Translations under genes and position numbers: made by a program
DNA from: Streptomyces sp. CB01373
GTDB taxonomy: Bacteria > Actinomycetota > Actinomycetes > Streptomycetales > Streptomycetaceae
Length of the DNA: 64,000 nt
Assembly (NCBI RefSeq): GCF_002803075.1
Contig: NZ_NNBK01000009.1
Coordinates: 245,501-309,500, forward strand
Reading direction: 5' to 3'
Shown here: piece after piece, positions 8,696 through 17,724 of the stretch
How the letters are laid out: every line of letters starts with the position of its first letter
How positions within the stretch are numbered: the stretch's first letter is position 1
The notes under the pieces: model-generated
What the model saw: only the letters and a program-made list of their open reading frames with translations
The model's database searches: none
Told to the model about the DNA's origin: nothing

Positions 8696-9808
8696 TTACT
8701 TGCCCTGGTCCTGCTGCTTGCGCCAGCGAATCCCGGCCTCCAGGAACCCGTCGATCTCGCCGTTGAACACGGCCTCGGGGTTGCCGACCTCGTGCTCGGT
8801 GCGCAGGTCCTTGACCATCTGGTACGGGTGCAGGACGTAGGAGCGCATCTGGTTGCCCCAGGAGTTGCCGCCGTCGCCCTTGAGGGCGTCCATCTTGGCC
8901 TGCTCCTCCTGGCGGCGCCGCTCGAGCAGCTTCGCCTGGAGGACGTTCATGGCCGTGGCCTTGTTCTGGATCTGCGAGCGCTCGTTCTGGCAGGAGACCA
9001 CGATGCCGGTCGGGATGTGCGTGAGGCGGACCGCGGAGTCCGTCGTGTTCACACCCTGGCCGCCGGGGCCGGAGGAGCGGTAGACGTCGACGCGCAGCTC
9101 GGACTCGTCGATGTCGATGTGGTCGGTCTGCTCGACGACGGGCAGGATCTCGACACCGGCGAAGGAGGTCTGGCGGCGCCCCTGGTTGTCGAAGGGGGAG
9201 ATGCGCACCAGGCGGTGGGTGCCCTGCTCGACGGAGAGGGTGCCGTAGGCGTAGGGCACCTGCACGGCGAAGGTGGTCGACTTGATGCCGGCCTCTTCGG
9301 CGTACGACGTCTCGTAGATCTCGGTCTTGTAGCCGTGCCGCTCGGCCCAGCGCAGGTACATGCGCTGGAGCCGCTCGGCGAAGTCGGCGGCGTCGACGCC
9401 GCCGGCCTCGGCCCGGATGTTCACGAGCGCCTCGCGGGAGTCGTACTCACCGGAGAGCAGCGTCCGGACCTCCATCTCGTCCAGCGCCTTCTTGACGTCG
9501 GCGAGCTCGGCCTCGGCCTCGGCGCGGGTGTCCGGGTCGTCCTCGGCCTCGGCGAGCTCGAAGAGCACATCGAGATCGTCGATCCTGCCGCGCAGCGCCT
9601 CCGCCTTCCGTACCTCCGCCTGAAGGTGGGAGAGCCGGCTGGTGATCTTCTGCGCCTCGTCCGGGTTGTCCCACAGAGAGGGCGCGGCCGCCTGCTCCTC
9701 GAGCACGGCGACGTCTGCCCTCATCTTGTCGAGGTCCAGAACGGCCTCGATCGACTCCATGGTCGAGGAGAGGGACTTCAGCTCTTCGGATACATCGACG
9801 ACTGCCAC
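8696..9808 (-). CDS. prfB: Peptide chain release factor 2
   Basis: This 370-residue protein has the RF2 recognition motif SPF (in [15 protein letters not shown]), which reads UGA and UAA, and the catalytic GGQ loop ([17 protein letters not shown], about residue 249). The N-terminal coiled part is intact. No in-frame UGA or CUUUGA slippage site is seen near the start, so the autoregulatory frameshift of E. coli prfB is absent. It is followed by its own terminator. Confidence 0.97.
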   Translation of the reverse strand: MAVVDVSEELKSLSSTMESIEAVLDLDKMRADVAVLEEQAAAPSLWDNPDEAQKITSRLSHLQAEVRKAEALRGRIDDLDVLFELAEAEDDPDTRAEAEAELADVKKALDEMEVRTLLSGEYDSREALVNIRAEAGGVDAADFAERLQRMYLRWAERHGYKTEIYETSYAEEAGIKSTTFAVQVPYAYGTLSVEQGTHRLVRISPFDNQGRRQTSFAGVEILPVVEQTDHIDIDESELRVDVYRSSGPGGQGVNTTDSAVRLTHIPTGIVVSCQNERSQIQNKATAMNVLQAKLLERRRQEEQAKMDALKGDGGNSWGNQMRSYVLHPYQMVKDLRTEHEVGNPEAVFNGEIDGFLEAGIRWRKQQDQGK

Positions 9809-9956
9809 GCATCCAGCGTAACGGCTCCGCCAACCGGCAAACGCCGCGCTCCCCCGGTACCTCGGGCCTCAGCGGTCCCTCGGGACCCACCAGCGCCGGG
9901 CGTGACCGCCCCCGCGCTCCGCGCCCCGGGGCGCGCTCCCGGAGGCCGCGGCGCCG

Positions 9957-11204
9957 TCACGGAGACGCCGATCGGCCCGGTGTCCCCGGGGTCCCGTCCG
10001 ATCCGTCCCCCGACGACGCCCACCACACGCCCGCCCCGAGCACCCCCGCGACCACCACGCCCGCGACGCCCAGCGTCAGCCTTCGCCGCCGCGCCGCGGC
10101 CCGGTGGCGGGCGGCGGAGCCGGGGCGGGGCGCACCCGCCGCTCGCGGCACCCGGGCCGTGCCCCGCGCGCCTCCCGCCAGCTCGTCGGGTGCCGGCACC
10201 CGCATCGACGTGTGCGTGTCCCGGTTGGAGTCCGGCTTCGCCCCGGGCACCAACGGGACCGCTCCCCGCCGTACCCGCTCTCCGGCCCTGGCAGGCGGCG
10301 CCGGCCGGTCGGACGACGCCTCCTCGCCCGCCTCCCGCGAAGCCTCCGCGTCCGGCTCGTCCACGTCCAGCGGCGGCATCCCCGCGAGCATCGGCTGAAG
10401 CTCCCTGAGCCGGGCGCCCAGCTCCGAGGCCCGCAGCCGTGACGCCGGCGCCTTGGCCAGGCACTGCACGATCAACCGCCACAGCTCGTCCGGGATGCCC
10501 GGCAGCGGCGCCACCGTCTCCGTGACGTGCCGGCGCAGCACCGCGCCCTGATGCCCGCCGCCGAACGGGGTGAAGCCCGCCAGCAGCTCGTACAGGACCG
10601 TGGCCAGCGCGTAGATGTCGACGGCCGCCCGCGGGGGCAGGCCCTCCACGATCTCCGGCGCGAGGTAGTCCGGGGTGCCGATGATCTTCGTCGCCCGGGT
10701 CCGCTTCGGCGAGTCGATGAGTTTGGCCACACCGAAGTCGGTCAGCAGCGCCGGATGCGCGCCGCCGGGGCCGAGCGGTCCCTGCATGTCCAGCAGCACG
10801 TTCTCCGGCTTGACGTCCCGGTGCACGACCCCGGCCGCGTGCGCCGCCGCGAGCCCGTCGGCCACATCGGCCACGATCGCCACGGCCGCCTCGGGCGCCA
10901 GCCGCCGCTCCCGCTCCAGCCGGGTGCGCAGATCCGTGCCGCGGACCAGGTCCATGACGAGGGCCAGGTCGTTGCCGTCGACCACCAGGTCGCGTACGGA
11001 GACCACATTCGGGTGCTCCAGGCCCAGCAGCGCCGTCCGCTCCTGCACGAAGCGGCCCACGAGTTCCTGGTCGGACGCGAGGTCCTCGCGCAGCAGCTTG
11101 ACGGCGACGGGGCCGTCGGGTCCTTCGCCGAGCCACACCGTGCCGGCGCTGCCCCGCCCCAGGATCTGGTTGGCGGTGTACCGGCTACCGATCTTCCGTG
11201 CCAA
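9957..11204 (-). CDS. pkaB: Membrane-anchored Ser/Thr protein kinase PkaB-like
   Basis: This is a 415-residue protein with an N-terminal kinase domain (about 8-265): glycine loop LGRGSAGTVW, Lys36 in VAVKLL, HRDVKPEN with Asp130, DFG at 156-158, and the APE-like APEIVEG. A Pro/Ala/Arg-rich linker is followed by one TM helix near 378-395 and a short outer tail without PASTA repeats. The position directly beside a second kinase and prfB matches pkaB of S. coelicolor. It is read from the same strand as pkaA, 111 bases downstream. Targets cannot be told from sequence; the FHA protein encoded across the divergent region is a candidate partner. Confidence 0.92.
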   Translation of the reverse strand: MARKIGSRYTANQILGRGSAGTVWLGEGPDGPVAVKLLREDLASDQELVGRFVQERTALLGLEHPNVVSVRDLVVDGNDLALVMDLVRGTDLRTRLERERRLAPEAAVAIVADVADGLAAAHAAGVVHRDVKPENVLLDMQGPLGPGGAHPALLTDFGVAKLIDSPKRTRATKIIGTPDYLAPEIVEGLPPRAAVDIYALATVLYELLAGFTPFGGGHQGAVLRRHVTETVAPLPGIPDELWRLIVQCLAKAPASRLRASELGARLRELQPMLAGMPPLDVDEPDAEASREAGEEASSDRPAPPARAGERVRRGAVPLVPGAKPDSNRDTHTSMRVPAPDELAGGARGTARVPRAAGAPRPGSAARHRAAARRRRLTLGVAGVVVAGVLGAGVWWASSGDGSDGTPGTPGRSASP

Positions 11205-11315
11205 GACTGCTCCTACAGACGCGTGTTGCCGACAAAGCTACGCGTCCGGCGAGCCAACCCTCACCAGGGAGCCGGAATTCACCCGCCGCTTGTCGACAAA
11301 TCCCCAGACTCGCGC

Positions 11316-13037
11316 CTAGTTGCTGCCGCTCCCGAGGTCCCTGATCCAGCCACCCACAGTGCCGGCCCAGGAGCTCAGTAGGTGCCAGTAGCTCCCACCG
11401 GTCCCGAACCAGGTGTGCAGCGGCGTCAGTTCCCAGACGAGCCAGCCGGCCACCACCAGGATGATGATCGTGAACAGGCAGCCCTTGAGGCAGCCGAGTC
11501 CGGGGATCTTCATCGGGTTCGCGCTGCGCTGCCGCGGCGGCCTCGGCTCGCGGACCGGCCGCCGGGGCTCCGGCTGGGCGGGGGGCGCGTACCGCTGCGG
11601 CTGGGGTGCGTACCGCTGCGGCTGTTGCTGCGGCTGTTGCTGCTGGTAGCCGCGGGGCTGCGCCTGGGGAGCCTGCGACCGCCGCGGCGGCTGCTGCTGA
11701 GGCCGGGCGACCTGCCGCTGCGGGCGGCGGCGCAGCGGATCCTCGCCGGGGTCCAGGTACTGGACCTGCGTCTGCTCGTTGCGGTCGCGGGCGGCGCGGA
11801 GCTGGTTCTGCCAGGGGTGCGGCTGCTCGGGCTGCTGGTCCCCGTACGGCCCGCCGGCGCCGTTCATGTCGCCGGGCGGCCCCTGCGGCATCGGCGGCAT
11901 CACGCGCGTGGAGTCGGCGCCGCCGTGGGCGGGCAGCACGGTGGTCGGATCGGCCGCGCCGGGCACGCCCGTGTGCGGCAGGACGCTGGTCGCGCCGTTC
12001 GGGTCGTACGACGCCGCGCCCTGCGGCAGCACCTGGGTGGGGTCGGCGGCGCCGGGCACGTCGGGAGCGGGCACGGTCGCGGGTGCCGGGTCCGGCGCCA
12101 GCAGCGCGCCCACGGCCTCCGCGGCGGCGATCTGCGCGGCGCCCGCGTGCACGCCCACGCCGTCGGCGACGACCCGCAGGCCCCGGGCGAGGTTCTCGGC
12201 GCTGGGCCGTTCGTCGGGGTTCTTGCGCAGGCAGCGCTCGATGACCGTCCACAGCGGGTCCGGGACGGTGGACGGGCGGCGCGGCTCGGCGCTCAGGTGC
12301 TGGTGCAGGACCTCGAGCGCCGACCCGCCGGAGAACGGCGGACGGCCGGTGACCAGCTCGTACAGCAGGATTCCCGCGCCGTAGACGTCGACCGCGGAGG
12401 TCTGCGGCCGGCCCTCGGCGGACTCGGGCGCGACGTACGCGGGCGTGCCCACGAACTCGTGGGTGCGGGTGAGTCCGGGCGAGTCGGCCAGACGGGCGAT
12501 GCCGAAGTCGGTGAGCATCGGGTGCATCTGCCCGCCGTCCTGCCGCAGCAGGACGTTGGCCGGCTTCAGGTCGCGGTGCACGACCCCGTCGGCGTGGCTC
12601 GCCGCGAGCGCGTCGGCGATCTGGGCGGTGAGCAGCGCGGCGGCCACGGGCGTGAAGGGGCCGTTCTCGCGCAGGTAGCGGTGCAGGTCGGGGCCGTCGA
12701 CGAGGTCCATGACCAGTGCCAGCAGATCGCCCTCGACCACCAGGTCGCGCACTCGCACGATGTTCGGATGGGTCAGCCGGAGCAGGACGGACCGCTCCCG
12801 CAGGAACCGCATCACGATGTCGGAGTCGTTCGCCAGCTCCTCCTTGAGGACCTTGATGGCGACGGTCTCACCGGGCTGCCCGGGCACGGCCGCTTCCGCG
12901 CCCGCCGCCTCCCTCCCCCAAGCTCCTGCGACGAGCTCCGGAGCAGGGGGTGCCCCCATGCGGGCTCGCCAGACGGTCCCGGTGGCACCGCGTCCGAGCG
13001 GCTCCTCCAGGAAGTACTTGCTGCCTACCGGCCGCAC
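11316..13037 (-). CDS. pkaA: Membrane-anchored Ser/Thr protein kinase PkaA-like
   Basis: This is a 573-residue protein. The kinase domain spans about 5-290, with glycine loop LGRGATGTVW, Lys62 in VAIKVL, HRDLKPAN with Asp156, DFG at 177-179 and APESAEG. A long linker rich in Pro, Gln and Arg (about 330-520, with QQQPQQQPQR and RYAPQP units) leads to one TM helix (about 528-545) and a short C-terminal tail. Residues 27-56, between the glycine loop and the ATP-binding lysine, are an extra Ala/Gly/Pro-rich insert. Part of that insert is encoded by an interspersed palindromic repeat. All catalytic residues remain, so the enzyme may still be active. Confidence 0.92.
   Translation of the reverse strand: MRPVGSKYFLEEPLGRGATGTVWRARMGAPPAPELVAGAWGREAAGAEAAVPGQPGETVAIKVLKEELANDSDIVMRFLRERSVLLRLTHPNIVRVRDLVVEGDLLALVMDLVDGPDLHRYLRENGPFTPVAAALLTAQIADALAASHADGVVHRDLKPANVLLRQDGGQMHPMLTDFGIARLADSPGLTRTHEFVGTPAYVAPESAEGRPQTSAVDVYGAGILLYELVTGRPPFSGGSALEVLHQHLSAEPRRPSTVPDPLWTVIERCLRKNPDERPSAENLARGLRVVADGVGVHAGAAQIAAAEAVGALLAPDPAPATVPAPDVPGAADPTQVLPQGAASYDPNGATSVLPHTGVPGAADPTTVLPAHGGADSTRVMPPMPQGPPGDMNGAGGPYGDQQPEQPHPWQNQLRAARDRNEQTQVQYLDPGEDPLRRRPQRQVARPQQQPPRRSQAPQAQPRGYQQQQPQQQPQRYAPQPQRYAPPAQPEPRRPVREPRPPRQRSANPMKIPGLGCLKGCLFTIIILVVAGWLVWELTPLHTWFGTGGSYWHLLSSWAGTVGGWIRDLGSGSN
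12911..12959. repeat. Interspersed palindromic repeat inside pkaA (copy 1)
   Basis: CTCCCCCAAGCTCC and GGAGCAGGGGG form an imperfect hairpin followed by TGCCCCCAT. This is the pattern of a short repeat that I recognise as scattered through Streptomyces genomes. It reads in frame in pkaA. A related copy lies at 52075-52167, sharing CTCCCCCA and GGTGCCCCCA. Confidence 0.65.
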
Positions 13038-13540
13038 GTCATGTGCTCCCTGCTGCTTGCTTGCCTGAACCCGCGCTCCCGGGGCGTCCCGCGGGTGCCG
13101 CGACCCGCCGTGCGGGTGTTCCGACCCACTTTAGGGCCTGCCTCCGCGGTGCCGGGCGGTCAAGCTGACGCGCCCGGTGCCGCGGCCGCGCCGCGCCGGC
13201 TCCTTCCACGGCGACGTACGCACGGGGCCCCGTACATGTTCGACGGAAAGACGCTCGGCTCGGGTCGGTTGGTTGCCCCGTACGGTCATGAACGATCTCA
13301 AGCAGGCATCGAGCGGACATTCGATGGGCATGGGCCGGGAACTTTTGCGGGCAGAGCCGACCAATCAAGATCACTTGGCGGTGGGCGGCAGGCGCGCTGT
13401 CGGTGGTAGGTGCGAGGATGCCTCCAGAACTGGCCGACGTGCTCGTGCGGTGGTGGGGGAAAGTCCGCGGTGGGGGACCGCGGGGCGGTTTCGCCCCACG
13501 CCGGTCGCGGGTGCCCGCGCAGAAGGGACCGCTGACGGCG
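13038..13540. other. Divergent promoter region between pkaA and the FHA/FtsK gene
   Basis: This is a 503-base stretch without a credible gene. ORFs here are GC-driven shadows. It must contain the promoters for the kinase pair (minus) and the FHA-ATPase (plus). No specific operator or hairpin stands out. Confidence 0.55.
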
Positions 13541-16500
13541 ATGCAGATCCGGCTGACCGTCGTAGATCCGCTGGGCCCGCCCTCCCCCACGGTCTCGGCC
13601 TCGCAGGAGCGAGGCGGCCACCCACCGGCGCGCGACCTCGCCGCGCGTTGCGACGTACTGGTCACGGCGCCCGCCGGCACCGCCCTGGCCGCGGTGGCGG
13701 CGGCGCTGGCCGCGGCGGTCTGCGGCGAGGGGACCTCGGCGTCCGAGCGGGGCGCGTCCGGCGGCCGGGAGCCAGGAGCGGGCCCGGTGGTGCTGTACGC
13801 GGGCGCGGAGCGGCTGGACGCGCAGCGCTGCACGCTCGGCGAGCCCCCGCTGCTCGACGGCGCGGTGCTGTCCCTGGGCGCCCCCGCCGACTCCGAGCCG
13901 CACCCCGAGCTCGACGACGTGCCGACCCAGCTGCACGTGGTCGCGGGGCCGGACGCGGGCGGGGTGCACCTGCTGCACGGCGGGCAGATCACGGTGGGCC
14001 GTTCCGCCGACGCGGACGTGCCGCTGGACGACCCCGACGTCTCGCGCGTGCACTGCGCGGTGACGGTCGCCCCCGACGGCGGCGTCTCGGTCGCCGACCT
14101 GGGCTCCACCAACGGCACGGTCCTGGGCGGCAGGCCCGTCGGGTCCCGCCCGGTCCGCTTCGCGCCGGGAGCGCTGCTGCGCATCGGCGAGTCGGCCCTG
14201 CGCCTGACACCGGCCGCGGGACCGGACGCCCGCGTACGGACGACACCCGACGGGGAGGGCCATGTGCGGCTCCCCGCCGGGAACACCCCCGCACCCGCCA
14301 CCACCACTTCCGCACACGCGCGCGTACGGGACGGCGTGGGCGACGGCGACGGCAGCGGTGCTCAGGCGGCGGCCACGCGCGCGTACGGCGACGCCGCGGG
14401 CCCGACCGTGACCCACCGGGGAACGTTCGCGCCGCACCCGCCGGAACCCCAGGCGCAGGGGCCCGTCGACCCGACCGTGGTTCCCTCGCAGGCGGGCCCG
14501 CCGCGGATCGAGAGCGGTCAAGGCCCGCACGGCTCGGCGCGGCCGCCCGTGCCCTTCGCCATCACGGCCGACGGCGGCACCGGCGTGCCGCAGGTGCTGC
14601 GGCGGCGCGGCGGACTCGGGGCGTGGGCGCGGCGGCTGACCGGCGGGCGCGGCGAGCAGGCGTCCGAGCGGCGTGGGACGTACGACGGCGGCGCGGCGAA
14701 CACGCGCGCGCAGGACGCGCCCGCGTGGTCCGCCGCGCCGCAGCAGCCGGAGACCTGGCCGGACCCGGCTGCCCTGCTGCTCGCGGCGCTGGGCCCGGGG
14801 CCGCGGCTGTGGGAGCGCGGGCCGGGGCACCCGGAGGCGCTCACCGTGCGGCTCGGCACGGCCGACCGGCCGGCGCCCGACGGCTCGGGACTGCTGCCCG
14901 CGGTCCCCGTCACCGCCGACCTGCGCGAGGTGGGGGCGCTCGGCCTGGCCGGACCGCGCGCCCGTCTGTCGGGGCTGGCCCGCGCGGTGCTCGCCCAGCT
15001 CGCCGCGGCGCACTCCCCCGACACCCTTGAGATCGTGCTGATCAGCGCCGACGGCGGCCGCCCGCTGGAGGAGCGCACCGCCGAGTGGTCCTGGCTCGGC
15101 TGGCTGCCCCACGTCCGCCCGGCCCACGGCCAGGACTGCCGCCTCCTGCTCGCCCACGACCGCGAGCAGGCCGCGGCCCGCACGGACGAACTCCTGCGGC
15201 GCGTCGAGGACCACACGGCGCACCACTCGGACCACACCGCGGACCACTTGGGCGGCGCCCCCGCTTCCGGGACGGACGACGCGCACTCCGGCCCACGGCG
15301 GCCCTCCTGGGCGCTGGACGGAGATCCGGCGGGCGAGCAGGGCTTCGCGGGGCCGTACACCGTGGTGGTCGTGGACGGCGACCCCGGCGGCGCCGCGGCG
15401 CGCGAGGCGGTGGCTCGCCTGGCGCACGACGGCCCGCGGGCCGGGATACACGTGGTGTGTCTCGCCGAGACGACGCCCGCCTCGCCCGCGTCCCCGGTGA
15501 CGGACACCTACGAGTCGGCGTGCGCGGTGTCACCGGGGTTCGGGGAGTGCGGGGCCGTCGCGCTGCTCAGCGGTGACGTGGCGACGGCGTTGCGGCTGAT
15601 GCGCGTCGCGGGGCACCCGCCCGCGGCCCGTCCGGACAGCGGGGCCGAGCGGATCCGGCAGCACCCGGACGACCCCCTTCGCGCCCCGCGCGCGGACGCC
15701 GGGGCCCCGGCGGCACGGGCCCCGCACCGCGACCCCATACCCCCCGGCACCGTCGCCGTCGTCGACGCGGTGTCCCTGGCGTGGGCCGAGCGGTTCGCGC
15801 GGGCCCTGGCGCCCTTGCGGACGGACGGGCCCGGAACGGACCGGCCGGCCCGGGTGTCGGCGCCGCTGCCCCTGTCGGCGCGGTTGCTCGACGAGCTGGG
15901 GCTGGCCCGGGCCACCCCGGCCTCGCTCCAGGCCCGCTGGGCGGACGCGGCCGACGACACGGCGGCCCTGGGCGGGCGCGCCTGGACGATACTGGGCGCC
16001 GGTCCGCGTGGGCCGGTCTGCGCCGACCTCGTGGCGGACGGACCGCATCTGCTGATCGAGGGGCCGGCGGGCAGCGGCCGTACGGAACTGCTGCGGTCCG
16101 TCGTCGCCTCGCTCGCCGCCGCCGAGCGCCCCGACCGCCTCGGCATCGTGCTGGTGGACGGCCGGGACGGCACCGGCGCGGGCGGCGGGCACGGGGACGG
16201 CCTGCGGGTCTGCACGGACGTGCCGCACGTGACCACCCACCTCACCGCCAACGATCCCGTCCGTATGCGGGAGTTCGCCCAGTCGCTGAGCGCCGAGCTG
16301 AAACGCCGGGCCGAACTGGTGGGGCTGACGGACTTCGCCGAGTGGCACACCCGCCGCGAGGTCTCCGGCCGCATCGTCCCCCAACGCACACCGGCATCCT
16401 CCGGCACACCCGGCCCGACCTCGACCTGCACGGGCGCGGCCGACTCCCACACCACGGGCACCTCGCAGCGAGCGACAACACCCCGCAGCGCGTACGAGCC

Positions 16501-17491
16501 CGGCCACAGCGGCGCAGGCACGGCTCACACGGCTCTGCCCGGCCCCAGGACGACCGGCACCCCGCAGCCAGGGGCGGCGCCCCGTGGCACGTACGAGCCC
16601 GGCCACACCAGCACGGGCACGGCCCACACGGCCCCGCCCGGCCCCAGGACAACGGGCGCTGATGCGGCCGGCTCCCACACCGGCACCTCTCAGCAGGGGA
16701 CGTCGGCCCGCCGCACGTACGAGCCCGGCCACACCCCCACGGACCCCACCGGCCCAGGCACGGCTCACACGGCTCTGCCCGGCCCCAGGACGACCGGCGC
16801 GGACGCGGCCCGGGCCGCCCAGCGCGCGGCGGCCGTCCACGGCGCGTTCCCCCCGGGGCACACCGGCACGAGCCCGACCGGACCGGGCGCCGACGGTGCG
16901 GGAGACCTCGACAGCCCGCCCAGTTCGACGATGCGGCTGAGGCCCGCCTCCGCCCGCCGGCAGGCGGAGACCGCGCCGCCGCTGCCCCGGCTGGTGGTGG
17001 TCGTCGACGACCTCGACGCCCTGGTCTCCCCCTCGCTCGGTTCGCCCGGCCGGCCCTCGGCCGGGTCGGTCATCCGCGCGCTGGAGGCGGTGGCCCGCGA
17101 GGGCGAGCGCCTCGGCGTCCACCTGGTGGCGGCCACCACGCCCGGCGGCCGTACGGCGCAGACCGAACCGGCGCGCCGGGCCGCGCTGCGGGTCACGCTG
17201 GACGCGCCGGCCCAGGGGCTGGACGAGCCGGCGCCCGGACGCGGCCGGCTGGCCTGTGCGGACGGCCGGGTGACGGCGTTCCAGGGCGGCCGCGTCACGG
17301 GCCGTATCCCCCGCACCGCGACCCAGCGCCCCATGGTCGTCCCCCTGGAGTGGCACCGCATGGGCGACCCGCCCACCCGGCGCTCGGTACGGGAGTTGGG
17401 CAACGGGCCGACGGATCTGGCCCTGCTGGCAAGCGCGTTGGAGCGGGCGGCGCGGGAGGTGTCGGCGGCCCGCGTTCCCTCGTTGCTGTAA
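13541..17491 (+). CDS. FHA-domain FtsK/SpoIIIE (EccC-like) ATPase
   Basis: This is a 1316-residue protein. Near the N-terminus is an EccD/ubiquitin-like segment (MQIRLTVVDPLG, TAPAGTALAAVAAAL). A forkhead-associated domain at about 128-222 has GRSADADVPL, DVSRVHC and LGSTNGTVL, the phosphothreonine-reading residues. Then comes an EccC-like first module (RLWERGPGHPEALTVRLG), and a P-loop module with Walker A EGPAGSGRTELL (about 840-850) and Walker B LPRLVVVVDDLDALV (about 1147). Between the Walker motifs is a Pro/Thr/Gly-rich repeat insert (about 947-1130). The start MQIRL at 13541 follows AGAAGGGA; an ATG 138 bases earlier lacks a site. No TM helix is evident. It lies divergent to pkaA, so phospho-dependent recruitment is plausible. 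Substrate is unknown. Confidence 0.88.
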   Translation: MQIRLTVVDPLGPPSPTVSASQERGGHPPARDLAARCDVLVTAPAGTALAAVAAALAAAVCGEGTSASERGASGGREPGAGPVVLYAGAERLDAQRCTLGEPPLLDGAVLSLGAPADSEPHPELDDVPTQLHVVAGPDAGGVHLLHGGQITVGRSADADVPLDDPDVSRVHCAVTVAPDGGVSVADLGSTNGTVLGGRPVGSRPVRFAPGALLRIGESALRLTPAAGPDARVRTTPDGEGHVRLPAGNTPAPATTTSAHARVRDGVGDGDGSGAQAAATRAYGDAAGPTVTHRGTFAPHPPEPQAQGPVDPTVVPSQAGPPRIESGQGPHGSARPPVPFAITADGGTGVPQVLRRRGGLGAWARRLTGGRGEQASERRGTYDGGAANTRAQDAPAWSAAPQQPETWPDPAALLLAALGPGPRLWERGPGHPEALTVRLGTADRPAPDGSGLLPAVPVTADLREVGALGLAGPRARLSGLARAVLAQLAAAHSPDTLEIVLISADGGRPLEERTAEWSWLGWLPHVRPAHGQDCRLLLAHDREQAAARTDELLRRVEDHTAHHSDHTADHLGGAPASGTDDAHSGPRRPSWALDGDPAGEQGFAGPYTVVVVDGDPGGAAAREAVARLAHDGPRAGIHVVCLAETTPASPASPVTDTYESACAVSPGFGECGAVALLSGDVATALRLMRVAGHPPAARPDSGAERIRQHPDDPLRAPRADAGAPAARAPHRDPIPPGTVAVVDAVSLAWAERFARALAPLRTDGPGTDRPARVSAPLPLSARLLDELGLARATPASLQARWADAADDTAALGGRAWTILGAGPRGPVCADLVADGPHLLIEGPAGSGRTELLRSVVASLAAAERPDRLGIVLVDGRDGTGAGGGHGDGLRVCTDVPHVTTHLTANDPVRMREFAQSLSAELKRRAELVGLTDFAEWHTRREVSGRIVPQRTPASSGTPGPTSTCTGAADSHTTGTSQRATTPRSAYEPGHSGAGTAHTALPGPRTTGTPQPGAAPRGTYEPGHTSTGTAHTAPPGPRTTGADAAGSHTGTSQQGTSARRTYEPGHTPTDPTGPGTAHTALPGPRTTGADAARAAQRAAAVHGAFPPGHTGTSPTGPGADGAGDLDSPPSSTMRLRPASARRQAETAPPLPRLVVVVDDLDALVSPSLGSPGRPSAGSVIRALEAVAREGERLGVHLVAATTPGGRTAQTEPARRAALRVTLDAPAQGLDEPAPGRGRLACADGRVTAFQGGRVTGRIPRTATQRPMVVPLEWHRMGDPPTRRSVRELGNGPTDLALLASALERAAREVSAARVPSLL
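16491..16860 (+). repeat. Tandem repeat insert within the FtsK/SpoIIIE module
   Basis: Three units beginning TACGAGCCCGGCCAC occur at about 16492, 16592 and 16717. Each continues into a GTAHTALPGPRTTG-coding block. A block of about 40 bases (from 16518 and from 16758) is identical and exactly 240 bases apart, indicating recent duplication. Confidence 0.8.
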
Positions 17492-17724
17492 CCGGGCCCC
17501 GTTGCCACCGACAGTTCCGTTGCCGTCATCGGCCCCGCCACCGTCACCAGTCCCACGTCACCGGCTTCCGCCACCGTGATCAGTAGCTGACTCTGCGTCA
17601 CGACGTGGTCACGATCGCCCGGTTGACACCGTGGGCGCCCTTGCCGACTCCCGGACCCCGGCGTACACCAGAGCCCACGGGGCAGCGCTCGGACGTTCGA
17701 CGAGAAGCGGAGAACGGGGCAGTC

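Noticed and set aside
13590..13640. Third copy of the CTCCCCCA palindrome at the start of the FHA-ATPase gene
   Set aside because: It has CCTCCCCCACGG but lacks the matching GGTGCCCCCA box and a good dyad; similarity is too weak.
17620..17655. TTGACA at 17623 as a -35 for the sugar importer
   Set aside because: No acceptable -10 at 16-19 bases; the match alone is not enough.
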